DNA of 64,000 nt from Amaranthus tricolor (GCF_026212465.1 NC_080056.1:17611606-17675605); one strand, 5' to 3'. Positions 1 through 12,100 are shown, counted from the first letter of the stretch. A program made the numbers and translations. The notes: generated by a model from the letters alone, not told the origin.

Positions 1-3000
1 CCTTCCTCAATCTGCACCCCTCATTCTCCGAGAATCCTGATGCAAACCCTGGTGGAGCTTCCATGTACACTTCCTCCTGTAGATCTCCATGCAGAAATGC
101 ATTTTTAACATCAAATTGATGCAGGGGCCAGTCTAAGTTTGCTGCAATGCTGAACAGAACTTGAATTGTATCAAGCTTAGCAACTGGAAAGGTTTCTGAG
201 TAGTCAACTCCATACGTCTCAGTGTACCCTTTCGCCACCAGTCGAGCTTTGTACCTTTCAATCGTGCCATCTGACTTGTACTTGATCGTGAATACCCATC
301 TACACCCGACGACTTTCTTTTTATTCGGTAAGATGCACTTCTCCCATGTGCCATTCTTGTTAAGAGCGTCAATTTCTTCCTCCATCGCCTTTCTCCAATG
401 TGCAGACATTAGGGCTTCTTCAACTATGACTAGGCTCTTGGTTGTATCTAAAGTCGCCTTAAATGCTAAGGCACTCTGTGACAAATTTCCTGATCCGGAC
501 AACTTTTAAATGGGATATCTTGATCGTTGTGCTTCATATTCAGGATCATATCTTCTTGGAGGAACCCCTTGAGTGGAGCGAGGAGGTAACATATATGAAG
601 CATCATGAACCCTTGTTTCAATTGTATCTGTGGCAACTTCCTCAGTCAAGGTGTCAACAAACCCATTATCACTGTTGCCTGTGTCAATTTCCTTGATCGA
701 AGTATCAATATCAACTGTCACATTATCACTGTTAGTGCTTGCTGAAACAACTTGATCAAGAGCTGTATGACTTACCTGATGGTCAGACAGGATTGGTGGT
801 GGTAGAGGAGTGGATAGACCATCTTGGTGAAGTGACTCTGTAGCATTGTCAACTTGATCTTTTTGGTGAAGGTTGGGCAACCATGGACTGACTAACCAAC
901 TGAGATCATCATCGTCATGATGCTTCTCCCCCTGACGGCGAAGATGGGGATAGTAGTACTCATTCTCGAAGAACTCACAATCCATCGTGGTAGAGATTTT
1001 TCTAGTCGAGGGATTATAGCACCGATAACCCTTTTGATTGCGACCATATCCAATAAAGACACATTTCACTACTCTTGGTTCAAATTTGTTTCGTACCCTC
1101 GTTGGACAATGAACGAAAACCGTGCACCCAAATATACGAGGAGGGAGAATATGTGTAGAGGGTATAGGGAAATGGGTTTGGAGGGTGGCTAGGGGTGTGT
1201 GGTATTGGAGACTCTTTGTGGGAAGCCTATTGGTAAGATTATTAGCAGTAGCAACGGCTTCCGGCCAAAGATATGTGGGAACATGAGAGTCAAGCATAAT
1301 AGCACGGGTGATCTCAAGCACTGTGCGATTTTTCCGTTCTGCCACTCCGTTTTGTTGGGGTGTGTTAGGGCAGGATGTTTGATGTATTAGGCCTTTTTGC
1401 TTAAAAAATAGGTCCATGTTAGAATTGATATATAATCTACCATTGTCAGTTCGGAGCATGCGGGGTTGGGTTTGAAATTGGGTACAAATCATATTATAGA
1501 ACTCAATAAACACACGAGAAACTTCAGATTTCTGTCTAAGAAAATAAATCCAACTCATGCGAGTACAATCATCAATAAATGTAATAAAGTACGAAAAACC
1601 ATGTAGTCCTACAACTGGAGCAGGGCCCCACACATCAGAATGAACAAGCATGAAGGGCACATCAACTTTATTCAATCTGTTAGAATATGAGTGTTTGTGA
1701 CTTTTTGCAAGAATACATGTTTCACACTTAAACTCAGGTTTTATTCCTACAAAATTAGGAAAAAGTTTTTCTAAGTACCCTATAGAAGGATGTCCCAGAC
1801 GTCGATGTCATAGTTGCATTTCCTCTGGCCCGCGAACAAGTGTCGCTTTGCCTTTTTGAGTCTCCTCGTCCAAACAGTACAATCCATCTCTCTCAATACC
1901 ACGCCCAATAATTCTCCTTATCTGAGCATCCTGCACAATACAACAATCGGGTTTCATGAGAACCATACAGTCAAGATCTCTCGTAAGCTGACTTACTGAC
2001 AATAATTTATGTGATAGGTCAGGGACAAATAGACAACTTTTTAAAGTGAGGTTATTTGTGAAGGAAATAGTTCTAGCTCCGCTCACTTTTATCCCTTCCC
2101 CATTTGCGGTTTTAATAATATTTTTCTTGGGATTTTCATGAGTCAAAAAATCACTCGGGTCAAATGACATGGTATCTGTGGCCCCACAATCAATTATCCA
2201 ACCCCCGTTAAAATAAGATGAAGTATTAAACGAGGACGAAAAAGCTGAAAACTTGTGGGATGGAAAGAAGGGATCACGTGACCCCCTTTCCTATTTTAGG
2301 GTTTTCCCGGATTCCTCTTCTTTAAAAGGCTGAGGTTCTCTCTTTCCTGCCTCACCCTCTCCTCTTAACCCTACCTCACAATCTGTGGCGCCTCCTTCGC
2401 TTCTGGTACCTTCTTCTTCTTTGCACTTGGAGACTGTTATGTTCATGGCTTCACCTGACCTTTCCCTTTCCTCCATGGATGTGGGTCTTTCTGTGCTCCA
2501 TCCTACTACTGCCTTTCCTGTTCGATTTTGATCTGAAAATCGCGCCGGTTTTCTTTCTCCCCTCTTCTTGGTATTCGGCCACCACTCCGAGTAACCCACG
2601 AGTTTGAAGCACTCGTTCCTTGTATGCCTGGTACCACCACAGTAGGTACATTTTAGGTGAGTTTTTTCATCATCCCTCCTGTAAGCTTTCCCTTTGGCCG
2701 AGAAAATCCGACCGGTGCCCGGTGATTCAAAATCGGATGAGGGGTTCGTCTTCATGATTCCTCGTCTCAAAATTTCTCTCCTTATACTTGCATAGGCCTC
2801 CTCCACTGTAGGAAGAGGGTCTAAGAGGAGGAGATCTCTTCTATCCTTGTCGAATGTTTTATTGATGCCTACTAAAAATTGGTATAATATGTTTTGTTAA
2901 GTTATTTGATTATAGATGATGATGTCGCATGGATCCTTCATAGGGTTTGGTTGTCTCCGGTCAATTTCTTTCCATAGAACAATCAACTTGCTGTAGTATG

Positions 3001-3463
3001 TTTCAATGGTGTCTGGCCCTTGTTTGATTTTGTTGGTTTTGACTGTTAAATCGAATATTTGCAGGTCATCTCTCCCACTGCTGTAGAGTGTCTCAATCCC
3101 TTGCCACAACGTTTTGGCTGTCGAGAAATCGAGATATTGATTACCTAGATCAGACTCTATATTCTCCAGAATCCACGAGATAACAATCGAGTCGCTCCTG
3201 ATCCATTGGTTGTACGCTGGGTCAGTTGTGGACGGGGGGTCGTCGATGATGTGATTGAGACGATCTCGTCCACTAATGGCTAAGTGCATCAGCCTGGACC
3301 ATTTTGTGTAATTTTGGTTTGTTAATTTCTCTGAGATTAGGAGGGTATGTGTGCTGGTTTCGGTGGGTGGTTTGTTGGGGTTTAACTATTTAAACAGTTG
3401 CAACAACTGCCCCATTGTGACCGATTGGTTTGGTGCTATGACAGTTCTTGATTCGTCTTCCAT
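1..3463 (-). pseudogene. copia gag-pol with five in-frame stops, no frameshift
   Basis: The gag start is the ATG at 3463 (MEDESRTV). In order come a gag/UBN2-type region (about 3290-2890), a CX2CX4HX4C zinc knuckle (CTYCGGTRHTRNEC, near 2650), a protease with DCG where the family has DSG or DTG (2183-2191), the HRRLGH pre-integrase motif, the integrase DDE core (HSD, RTDNG, AERKNR) and the N-terminal part of RT (FDVKNAFLHGD) running off the window. All these pieces share one reading frame. It is broken only by stops at 3386-3388, 2897-2899, 2291-2293, 1808-1810 (a TGA where the family has Trp before HRRLGH) and 506-508. No product can be made as the sequence stands. Confidence 0.88.
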
Positions 3464-3529
3464 TGTTGGATTTTAGGTAGGTTAATCGGTATATGATGAA
3501 GCTGCGAAGAACTATTCAGAATCGTTCTG

Positions 3530-3541
3530 GCTCTGATACCA
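3530..3541 (-). other. Primer binding site, initiator tRNA-Met type
   Basis: The minus strand reads TGGTATCAGAGC immediately after the LTR end. This matches the complement of the 3' end of plant initiator tRNA-Met, the usual primer for plant copia elements. Confidence 0.85.
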
Positions 3542-3728
3542 TGATTTCCGGTTAAACACCGAGAATTTTGTTTTTATTAAAGTTTATGTGTTTCTGATTA
3601 TTATTCTATATATCTTATTCAATGATGATGATGATAATATATACTGAAAACTTAAGGTAACTGCTCCACTAATCTCCACTAATACAATAACTGTCCTATA
3701 TGAATAACTGTTAATACACAATCTAACA
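3542..3728 (-). repeat. 5' LTR of the copia element (187 bp)
   Basis: On the minus strand it starts TGTTAGATTG and ends GGAAATCA, the TG...CA ends of an LTR, and it directly abuts the primer binding site. Its partner lies beyond position 1, so LTR divergence cannot be measured here. Confidence 0.8.
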
Positions 3729-4640
3729 AGTGACACAAGCCCTATCATGTTTCCAATAATATCTGGAATGTCACCACTGAAATCGTTGCTTGATGAATCA
3801 ATTATATGAAACATAGGATTTATCCCTTAATAAACTTGTTCACTGTCTTTACTTGATTCGGTGATAATCACACTTATGGAGAGCCAAATTTGAAGGTATT
3901 TGGATGGTAAATTACCAAAATGAAAATTATAGGATATGTCAATCATGCGTAAGCAACTAAAATACTGATCAGACTCGGGATCTGCTATCCAACCATGAAA
4001 ATTGTTGTGCCTCAAGATAAGAACTTGCAACTTGGGAAGGCTTCCTAACCATGAAGGGAAAGTGTCTCTAATGTCATTTTCTCCAAGATCAAGAAACTCA
4101 AGCAATCCACAATTGGTCAATGACTTTGGTCATCGACGATCTAGTTGATTATCAGTCAGGTTAAGCAGCTTTAGTTTGCAAGCTTTTGAGAAAGTATGAG
4201 GGATGGGTTCTTCAAGCCGATTGCCACCTAAATTCAACACTGTTAAACTTGCACTAAGCTGCGCACTTATACAGACAGGGATTTGCCCTCTGAAATTGTT
4301 CATAGATAGATCTAAAAAGAACATTGAATTTGCTCTGCAGATATCATTGGGAATAACACCATACAATTTATTCCAAGAAACAGTCAACCAAGAGTTCAGT
4401 ATTTGAGATTCTATATAAACATGACTTATGTGTAATTTTGAAAGTTGAGTGAGATTTGTAATAGATAAAGGCAAGTCACCATAAAAATTACTCTTAAGCC
4501 GTAGTTCAGAGAGCTTTGTTAAGCAACTTTACGAAGAGGGGATTGATCCTGTTAAACTAGTATCCATGATGACCAACTCAGTCAAGTTACCAAGGTTTCC
4601 AATAAAGAGGTTAATTCTCCGAATATGATAAGGGGCACAA
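3729..4640 (-). pseudogene. Receptor-like protein LRR fragment (Cf-like), broken
   Basis: The minus strand encodes extracellular plant-type leucine-rich repeats such as LVIMDTSLTGSIPSS, LFFLDLSMNNFRG-like and LEFLDLGENDIRDTFPSWLG, followed by the ILRHNNFHG and IDISYNF blocks typical of the C-terminal LRRs of plant receptor-like proteins. There is a stop after GSIPSS, a frame change near 4125 and another stop near 3827. The reading frame then runs into the copia LTR at 3728 after GNMIGLVSL. The transmembrane end would lie left of the window. In the family these are cell-surface receptors for pathogen or developmental signals. This copy cannot work: it is both mutated and interrupted. Confidence 0.75.
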
Positions 4641-5378
4641 ACGATAGATACAAATAAGACTACATATATAACGTATAATATGCTCCTATAATCAAGTTAA
4701 TAGAATTGGAAGTGATAAAGATTGTTAAAAACTAATATGGAGTATGATAACCGAGTGAGAAAAGGGGTACAAGACTTGACCAGATAACCACAAACTTGTC
4801 TTTATAAAATATCTAATGACTTTTCTTTAAACTTGTTGCAATAGCAAAAATGTAATACAGATTTTACTTACCAATAAATATATATTTAAAATAATTATAT
4901 AACCTATAATATGCTCCTATAAATATTTTGTTTTGATTTTCAGTTTACAATTGTCTGTGAGTATCATTGCCAGCTGATTATGCAGTGCTTGATAGATCAT
5001 TTTTAATGGACAATGGTCAAGTTCGGTTTCTGTAATGGCTCGTTATGGCTGATCTATTGGTTCGTGTAGTCTGGACCTTTTGGAATTAAGTCTTTGACAT
5101 TGAAGTTGTTGAATGGTCAAGTTATGTCTTAGTTGTTAAAATGTCAAGTTTTTGTTAGTGAAAATAATATTTGATATGAGTTTTGACAAAGTCAGAAACA
5201 AACATTTCTAAATCAATTTATGCTTCTAAGAAATGACCAAACTTGTGGGAGGAAATTTCACTAAAGGGTTGACCTAATATTTGATTAATTAGTATTTAAT
5301 TATATTTCTACTGAGGGGGGCATGAAGTCCTGAATAATTTTATTCCGTTACAAATTAGAAGAGGAATAAACATAAAAG
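4641..5378. other. Spacer between LRR pseudogene and RING gene
   Basis: AT-rich sequence that must hold the promoter and 5' UTR of the RING gene on the right. I see no clear TATA box, repeat or further coding segment. An in-frame TAA (5373-5375) sits just upstream of the chosen ATG at 5379, which supports that start. Confidence 0.5.
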
Positions 5379-8300
5379 ATGAGTAGCCAGATGTGGGAGG
5401 ACCCTAATATCCTAAAGAATTTGGAAGAGTTGTTTCCTGGTCTCACTTTGGAAGAGGCTCTTCAGCATCAGGTATATTTTCAGAACTACTGTAGAATTTT
5501 TCTTTTCAAGTTTACTTCAAGTATTAAAATAGATATTGAAGAGTGAAAAATTAGAAAGAAAAATTATAGAGGAAAAGCTAAAAGGGGTTTGTTTATTTTA
5601 TGAAAGATGGTATCTTGTTTTATATAGAGAGGCAGTGTGTAAAATTTGATGTACTTGTTTGGATATTGAAACAAAATAGTTGAGTAATATTCTTGATATT
5701 TCATTGCTATTCCAGGAAAGTCTTTACCAATCACTACAGAAGATAGGCTGTATTTACAACACATCGAGATCTCGTGACAATGAACCTAGCTATAGTCATG
5801 GTCGTTCTGTGAGAGAATTGTCATTGTCAGGTTGTGACGACCATGATTTGGCTTTGGATGAAGCTGTGGCTAGATCTTTGCAGGAGTTAGAGTTGAAAGA
5901 TGAGCAAGTTGATCGTGTTGCCATATCAGAATCACTAAGTAAGTAGTATGAGACCAAAACTTGAAAAACCGCTCAAGTTTCTAGTACTAGCTTGCTTGCT
6001 ATATTTGTACAAAGCCCAATAGGTCGATTTCATTGCTTCATGCTTCTTCAAATATCCAAAAAAACATACTTATATGCTCAAGGGCTGTAGCCGGTCCGGT
6101 TGGCCCAACAATTTGAAGTAGGGAACTTATGTCTAAGATAAAGTGCATAAAAAGGCCGTATCACCCCGTTGTGAGTATATCGTAACTGCAAATCATCCAC
6201 ATTTACTGCGAAATCTGTTTCGTGACTGTTTCTAACTCACCGAAATCTTATTTTTGCACTATACTCTTTACCCACTGTGTCTACTGCCTGCAACAGCCAT
6301 CAGGCTGGTGTTAATGAGAAGGTTTTAAATCTTATGATTATCTTTAAAGGTGCAACTATTTTATGTCTTGGGGAGATTTTTGGGTTGGTTCTCTTCTTCA
6401 GGTTAGTGTTTGCTACTTTTGAAAAGGGTGACTTCATTGTATAGTTAGTTGTCTCAGTGAGTACCGTAAAATTTTCCACTGAAACTTACCAAATGTGAAT
6501 GCACAATTTTACATTTAACTAAAACTTTCTAATTAACACTTACAAATTTAATATTTCGTATAGTAAAGTAGACTTTTTATGTGGCTTTCTATGACTTCTT
6601 GAGTGTGTTTAGATTGAAGGAAATGGAAAGAAAGGAAGAGCAGGAATTTAGATGATGAAAAATCTCTTATTTGGATAACAAAATAAAAGATAAGAGATTT
6701 AAAAAAATTAGACGGATGTTTTTATTAAGGTATCAATCTTTTCAAATTTGAAAAGATTTTTTAGGAAAAATCTCATCTCCCTTTTTTTTTTTCCTTTTCT
6801 TATAAACAAACTAGAGTCTATACCTTTCCATTTCTCTTCCCTTCCATTCCCTTCACTCCCTTTCCCTTCCTTTACTTTATTTTCTCTCTAAAATTGCTAT
6901 CCAAAATATAGTGCTGGTGAGGCGGATGATAGACCTATATCGACAATTTTTACATACCAACCTTCATGCTCTGAGCATTTTACGGTGCCGCTAATGCCTT
7001 GTGATGACCCTACAATAGCCTGCTCTGTTTTGATACTAGGCTAACCAAGATTACTGAAAGCTTACTACACCACAACTATGGAATTTTCAGTTAAAATTGA
7101 TTGTCATTCTCCACTTCAATTTTTTTTCACAATCTTGGCTGAAGTCCATCATCGTAAACCGTTATTAATCATTTTGTTCATTCCTCGTAGTGCTAGAGCT
7201 GAATTGTGCTTTTGGTCAACGTGATATTTGTTCGCTGTTTTCTTGAATGTATTTACCTTCGAATGTTTTCTTCAATTTTACTCTCTATTTACTGGTTCCT
7301 AGCATAAGGAGGGGCCTTCATCGTGCCCGTGTAAGTTGCTTGGTTTTTTTCTTTATTCACTGTTTTTATGATTGCATGACTTCTGTCTTGCTCCTTGCAT
7401 TGCTGTACCTTTCCCCTTCCTCGGTTTACAGTCTTAAACCCGAAACCTAAAAACCTGTTTCTTTTTTTTTTTTTAGGGAACACCGAACGTAATTCTCCTG
7501 GCACGTCTATCACGGTAATTACACTTTTTCCTAATAATACTTGGTTGATGAATTTTGACTGAAATGACTTAGTTTTCTGCTTGCAGGACATACGTCAAGA
7601 AGTCATTGATCCAGATCAGATGTTGTATGAAGTAAGTCGGGAATCTTATGCTGTAAATTTAATATTTCCATGATCAATTAATTTTTCAGTGAATTTCCTT
7701 TCTATTTTTGGTTGTAATTGATTATCTTCTGTTTGAAATAACTTGGGACACAAAACATTAAGGAGGGAAAGGTGGAGCGATAAATGTGGTAAAAGTGATT
7801 CTAAATTTGAATAGGGACTCTCATTCTGGTAGATTTAATCCTGAACTTGGAATAGTAAGAGTCTATTTCAACTTTCATTGCATAAGCCGTATTTATAGGC
7901 ATTTTGTTTTATCCACTTAAAGCAAATAAGAATTTGTATTTGAAAACCATGGTTTCCTATATGGGAATCATCCGAACCATACTGAAACGATTCAAATATT
8001 CTTAATCTTCAAAGGTTTTTCAGTTTTTAAAATGGATATTCTTTCCAGGAACTGCAGTCCTTAAGGAAAGCTATAGGCAGTGGGAATCCAGGATTGACTA
8101 AGGGCGAGATATCCAGTTTGCCATGCTACACGTACAAATCTGGTGGCTTATTCTCAAAAAAATTAGATATTGGAGAGTATGATCTCTTCCTTTTCTTTTT
8201 CTTCTCCTTCTTTCCCCTTTCTTTAGAAAAAGATCCTTATACTTTATTGTATTTCTGAAAACGTTCAATAAAAAGAACAAGAGTTTATGATGGGACTTTC

Positions 8301-10663
8301 AAATAAGGTCTATTTATGAGTTTTTATAGGTTGAAAATGGTGTAGTTCTTTTCAAGGAAATATGTTCGAGCATTTTGGGATAGATGGAGTAGTATTGGGA
8401 ATGAAGGATGGATTCTGTGTACAACTGACATACGAAACATAATTTGCCGCATCTTCTTCCTTTATATTTAATGCTTATTACATTACACTATTGTAATGGA
8501 ATCAATCTTACTCCGGTGTTATGCTTTGCTCAGGTGTGTGATTTGCGTCTCATCATATAAAAACAGGGATACTGTGATCAGCCTACCCTGTTTACATCAA
8601 TATCATAAACACTGTATAGAACCTTGGCTGCAGAGTAAAAAGGTACTAAACTACGTTATATTTTTGGAAAAATTACCTAGAATAGTCCAATCTATGCATG
8701 ATTTGCCTACAACAATCTCACCTATTAATTAACCATGAATAATTTCAATTTTGAAGGAGTATTTTCCTAGAGTAAACCCGGTGACCGGATGATTTGCTAT
8801 AGTAAGTTTTATTTTTGAAATAAAAAGATAAATTAAAATAAAATGTCTAAAAAAATAATAGAAAAATGTTCAAAAAAATTTTAATTTTTTTATCATTTAG
8901 AATTTTTTATGTAAATTTTCAAAATCTTTCTCTAATTTTAAATTAATTTTCAGTTTACTTTTTTTAGTGAATTACCTACTATAGCAGATCATCAGGTTAT
9001 CCAAGTTTACTCTAGGCAAATACCAACTAAAATTGGTATTATTTATGATTAATCAATAGGTAGAATTATCGTAGGAAAATCATGAAAATGAATTATTCTA
9101 AGTAATTTTTCCTATTTTTTTCTTCACTTGCTTTTGCTTTAGGTCAAAACGAAGCAGTTATTGTTAAATTAGGCTGGACTTATTGTAAATGCCAGCATAA
9201 TAACGGGGGGACACAAGTGCACACACTTCATAAGCCAAGGAGATATATACCATCCCAAAACCATATGGCAATGGGAAGAAGGTCTCTAATAGTTTATAAA
9301 GCGTGCACACCATTTTCAATTTATCGATGTGGGATAACTCATCCCAACACCCCACCTCACATGCGAACCCCCGCCAAGTTCGCATGTGGGAGTAATCAAT
9401 TAGGGTAGGAACGCCATTCTTTTCGAACCTTCCATTTTTAAATTTTTGATCGAACCATTGGCTCTGATACCATGTCAAGGAACCAACTCAACCAAAAGCT
9501 TAAGCTGATGGTTGAGGCCCCAAGATATGTTATATACTCTAACAAGCCCCCTCACACGAGACCCCATTGGGCAAGAAGTGTGGATGCGTATAGGCGCTGA
9601 ATATTCCACTTTAAATGAGGGGTGGTTGAGATTCGAACCCGTGACCTCTCACGTTGGCTTCTAATACCATGTCAAATTAGGCTGGACTTATTGTAAATGC
9701 CAGCATATTAACGGGGGGACACAAGTGCACACACTTCATAAGCCAAGGAGATATATACCATCCCAAAACCATATGGCAATGGGAAGAAGGTCTCTAATAG
9801 TTTATAAAGCGTGCACACCATTTTCAATTTATCGATGTGGGATAACTCATCCCAACAATGTTAGAGTATATAACATATCTTGGGGCCTCAACCATCAGCT
9901 TAAGCTTTTGGTTGAGGCCCCAAGATATGTTATATACTCTAACAGTTATGAAACTGTGGTTTTGATGACTTCTTGCTGCAAAACTTGTCGCAAGCATTGA
10001 TGAACAAAAACACCTTCACTATATTTAGTTATCCTTGTTGAAAATAACCCACATGTGATCACTCGTCAAAGAATTAGAGAGGTTTCTATGAGCTACTTCT
10101 CCTAATACCAATCGGTTTCATGATAGAATCTCATCGGATTTGCGTGCAGTCAATTCTCCTCTAGTGTGGGTCTTGTGTACAAGTCCAAATTTATCAATCC
10201 CTTCGTTTCAATTTTGTAATAATGACAACGTTTCACTATGAATGTCATTAAATGGCTCTTAATTGGTCTTCTACGCGACATGTAACGTAACCCTTGTAGA
10301 ATAAAGAGGTTGTTTTTAATTTGATTTACGATGGCAAACATCATTTGTAACCTACTTAAAAAAGAAGTGAGCATAATTTTAAGTGTTATATTTTTATCAG
10401 TCCATTATAATCTAAAACCAGAAATATAAATCATTGGTACCATTGAGAGAGAACATCCTTTGTTTTGTTTCTATACAATTGGAAAAATGTTTAAAAGGTG
10501 TCTTGTTAAAAGTATGGCGTCTCTGCTATCTTGGACATGTTCATTATCCTTTTTTTTTCAAATGAAGGATAGATGTGTAGTATTACTATGTGATGTTATG
10601 ATTCTATCTTTGATCCAGATTTGCCCAATCTGCCAAAAGGAGGTGAAGATAATTTTTGATTGA
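5379..10663 (+). CDS. RING-H2 E3 ubiquitin ligase, BIG BROTHER-like (7 exons)
   Basis: Exons: 5379-5471, 5716-5938, 7477-7514, 7587-7631, 8049-8176, 8534-8642, 10619-10663. All have GT-AG borders and matching phases, giving 226 aa. The start MSSQMWEDPN follows an in-frame stop. The N-terminal half is acidic and contains a UIM-like stretch (DLALDEAVARSLQELE). Next comes the family block IDPDQMLYEELQSL, then a C-terminal RING-H2: CVIC, LPCLHQYHKHC and CPIC, so all eight zinc ligands (C3H2C3) are present. The RING is split by the 2-kb last intron, which has collected two transposons without harming the splice sites. BIG BROTHER-type proteins ubiquitinate growth regulators and limit organ size in Arabidopsis; that role is inferred here from family resemblance. 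Expression is not testable from sequence. Confidence 0.85.
6600..6905. repeat. Possible MITE in intron 2 of the RING gene
   Basis: The left side reads TTTAGATTGAAGGAAATGG and the right side contains CCATTTCTCTTCCCTTCC followed by TATCCAAAATA, roughly inverted. This resembles common plant MITEs. Ends and target duplication are not clear. Confidence 0.3.
8666..9112. mobile_element. Foldback (MULE-like) element in the last intron of the RING gene
   Basis: Two imperfect inverted arms of about 145 bp. The left starts GGAAAAATTACCTAGAATA and the right ends TATTCTAAGTAATTTTTCC. Both arms carry matching inner blocks (GCCTACAACAATCTCACCTA against its diverged inverse, and CTAGAGTAAAC against GTTTACTCTAG). 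The element is flanked by TATTTTT on both sides (8659-8665 and 9113-9119), a probable target duplication in T-rich DNA. No coding capacity. Confidence 0.65.
9162..9349 (-). repeat. TRIM LTR1, copy A (188 bp)
   Basis: The minus strand starts TGTTGGGATGAG and ends AATTTAACA. It is nearly identical to 9670-9857; I see two differences over 188 bp. Confidence 0.8.
9473..9544 (-). repeat. TRIM LTR2 (72 bp) with adjoining primer site 9461-9472
   Basis: The minus strand starts TGTTAGAGTATATAAC and ends CCTTGACA, then TGGTATCAGAGC follows directly: an LTR next to a tRNA-Met primer site. Part of the same sequence recurs in both orientations at 9859-9944. Confidence 0.7.
9670..9857 (-). repeat. TRIM LTR1, copy B (188 bp)
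   Basis: Same length and sequence as copy A apart from scattered changes. On the minus strand it is followed by a degenerate primer site (TGGTATTAGAAG, 9658-9669) and a stretch with GGTTCGAATC that looks like a tRNA B box. Confidence 0.8.
9859..9944. repeat. Perfect palindrome made of two opposed LTR2 ends
   Basis: Two 36-nt arms, TGTTAGAGTATATAACATAT... at 9859-9894 and its exact inverse at 9909-9944, separated by 14 nt. They form the outer right end of the composite TRIM, next to its GTTAT target duplication. Confidence 0.85.
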
Positions 10664-12100
10664 ACAACCCATGTATCAGGCTTCGCAAGTAGTACCAAAA
10701 ACAATGCAGTGTAAATTTTGTTTTCCTTTCTTTTCTCATTATTGTATAAATAAGGTAAAATTTAGTTTCATTTTCTTTTTTTTTATTTTGTAAGAAATAA
10801 AATTAAGGAGACTTTTCTTGAGGTTTCGATAAATTCCCCTATTTGCAGTTAGTAGGTGATATGGATACTTGATTGCATTGTATAATAGGACGATAAAGAG
10901 TGTGATACAATAGAATCATTTTAATTTAGTAGTTTAGTTAAATATAATTTAGATGATGAAAGTCAATATTAAAAAAATGATTATATAATAGGTATGCATT
11001 ATACTTAAAATATTTAGTTAGTCGTTAGAATTAATTGATCTGGGTGCAACTAATAAAAATCCAAGAAAGTATTACATAAAATATTTAGTTATTTGTTAGA
11101 TTTTAGACTAATTTGTTTAAGTTTGAATAAGTAAATATCTAGTATACTAAATTTTGAAATTTTGAAATTCGAGTTTTAAATTTTAGGTTAAAGACCTAAT
11201 TCTTATTTTGAGAATAATTTTAGTAGTTGAATAAGTGTATAATTACTTAGGTTAAAAGTTTTAATGTTTGATAATTTATAAACTCGGTTAAATACTATAT
11301 TCTATGTTTTATGTTGATTTGTTATTAGAGTTGTATTCTTAAAGAGAGAATGATTCAAATGATTTTTGAATTGTTCAGATTTGTGACAGATTCAAATAGC
11401 TCTTTTATGTTGACGTTATATATAAAGCTTTTAACATGAGAGCGTACAACTACGACTACAATAACATAAACAAAACATTATAGTTATTATTTTTGAGAGC
11501 TTAATGTAAAGAGTGCTTTGAAAGTTTAGTCTATAGATCTTGTTAATAGATCAAGTTGTAATAATTAGAGCTTATCATTTTTCCATTATTTTGAGATTAC
11601 AAATTGAGTGTGTTGATCAAGAAACTTTATCTATAAAATTAAAATCACATTTCATATTTGTTTTTAGGATTAGCTTCGTTAGTGTCTTCAAACGACCTTT
11701 AGTCTGAGTTGGATGGCGTGTTGTGCTACCAAGTGTTTAGTTAGATAAGCGTAACTTCGTCTTAAGTTTCTTTATGGAGTAAGTATAACTTCGTCATAAG
11801 TGAAGTTAATTAATAAAGAGGTGTAGGGTTGGAATCCTATAAGCTATAATCAGTGGTCAAATTTTTAAACAAATCTAATTATTTTGTGTATTTTGATTCC
11901 ACAAATTTATATTCAATTATACTTAAAAGCACAATTTGGAATAAATTAGTTGTCACTTATAAAGATATGACCAATTCAAGGACATAACGATAATTATATA
12001 CATTCGTAATATAAATTATTTCAAATGAATCCTATTGAGTTTATTAAAAATATGTCCAATTGTTCACAATTATCAACAACCTAAATTTGTTGGGTAAAAT
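10664..12100. other. Downstream of the RING gene; no gene seen
   Basis: A likely polyadenylation signal (AATAAA, about 10796) lies about 130 bp after the stop codon. The rest is AT-rich, with stops in every frame and no repeat that I can define. Confidence 0.5.

Larger units (their letters stand above)
1..3728 (-). mobile_element. Ty1/copia retrotransposon, 5' part, cut by the window edge
   Basis: Reading right to left there is a short LTR, a tRNA-Met primer site, gag with a zinc knuckle, protease, integrase and the start of reverse transcriptase. This is the Ty1/copia gene order (integrase before RT). The right boundary is a clean CA end at 3728 directly abutting leucine-rich-repeat coding sequence, so the element lies inside an LRR gene. 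The 5 bases after the boundary, AGTGA, should be repeated beyond the other LTR outside the window. The 187-bp LTR is short for a copia element. The lineage was not determined. Confidence 0.9.
9162..9944 (-). mobile_element. Chimeric TRIM built from two LTR families
   Basis: A 783-bp insertion flanked by the 5-bp duplication GTTAT (9157-9161 and 9945-9949). On the minus strand the order is: palindromic copy of LTR2, LTR1, primer-like site, short spacer, LTR2, a good tRNA-Met primer site, short spacer, LTR1. It encodes no protein, as expected of terminal-repeat retrotransposons in miniature. A single outer target duplication around alternating LTRs of two families suggests one integration of a chimeric cDNA. 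It lies in the last intron of the RING gene. Confidence 0.7.

Noticed and set aside
1814..1999. Plus-strand frames over the copia element at 1-3463
   Set aside because: Antisense shadows of gag-pol on the minus strand.
9610..9670. Possible tRNA gene (GGTTCGAATC B-box-like sequence on the minus strand)
   Set aside because: No cloverleaf partner sequence for an acceptor stem or A box; it lies in the internal part of the TRIM.
9162..9944. Cassandra-type TRIM with a 5S rRNA-like LTR
   Set aside because: Neither LTR contains the conserved 5S promoter sequence.
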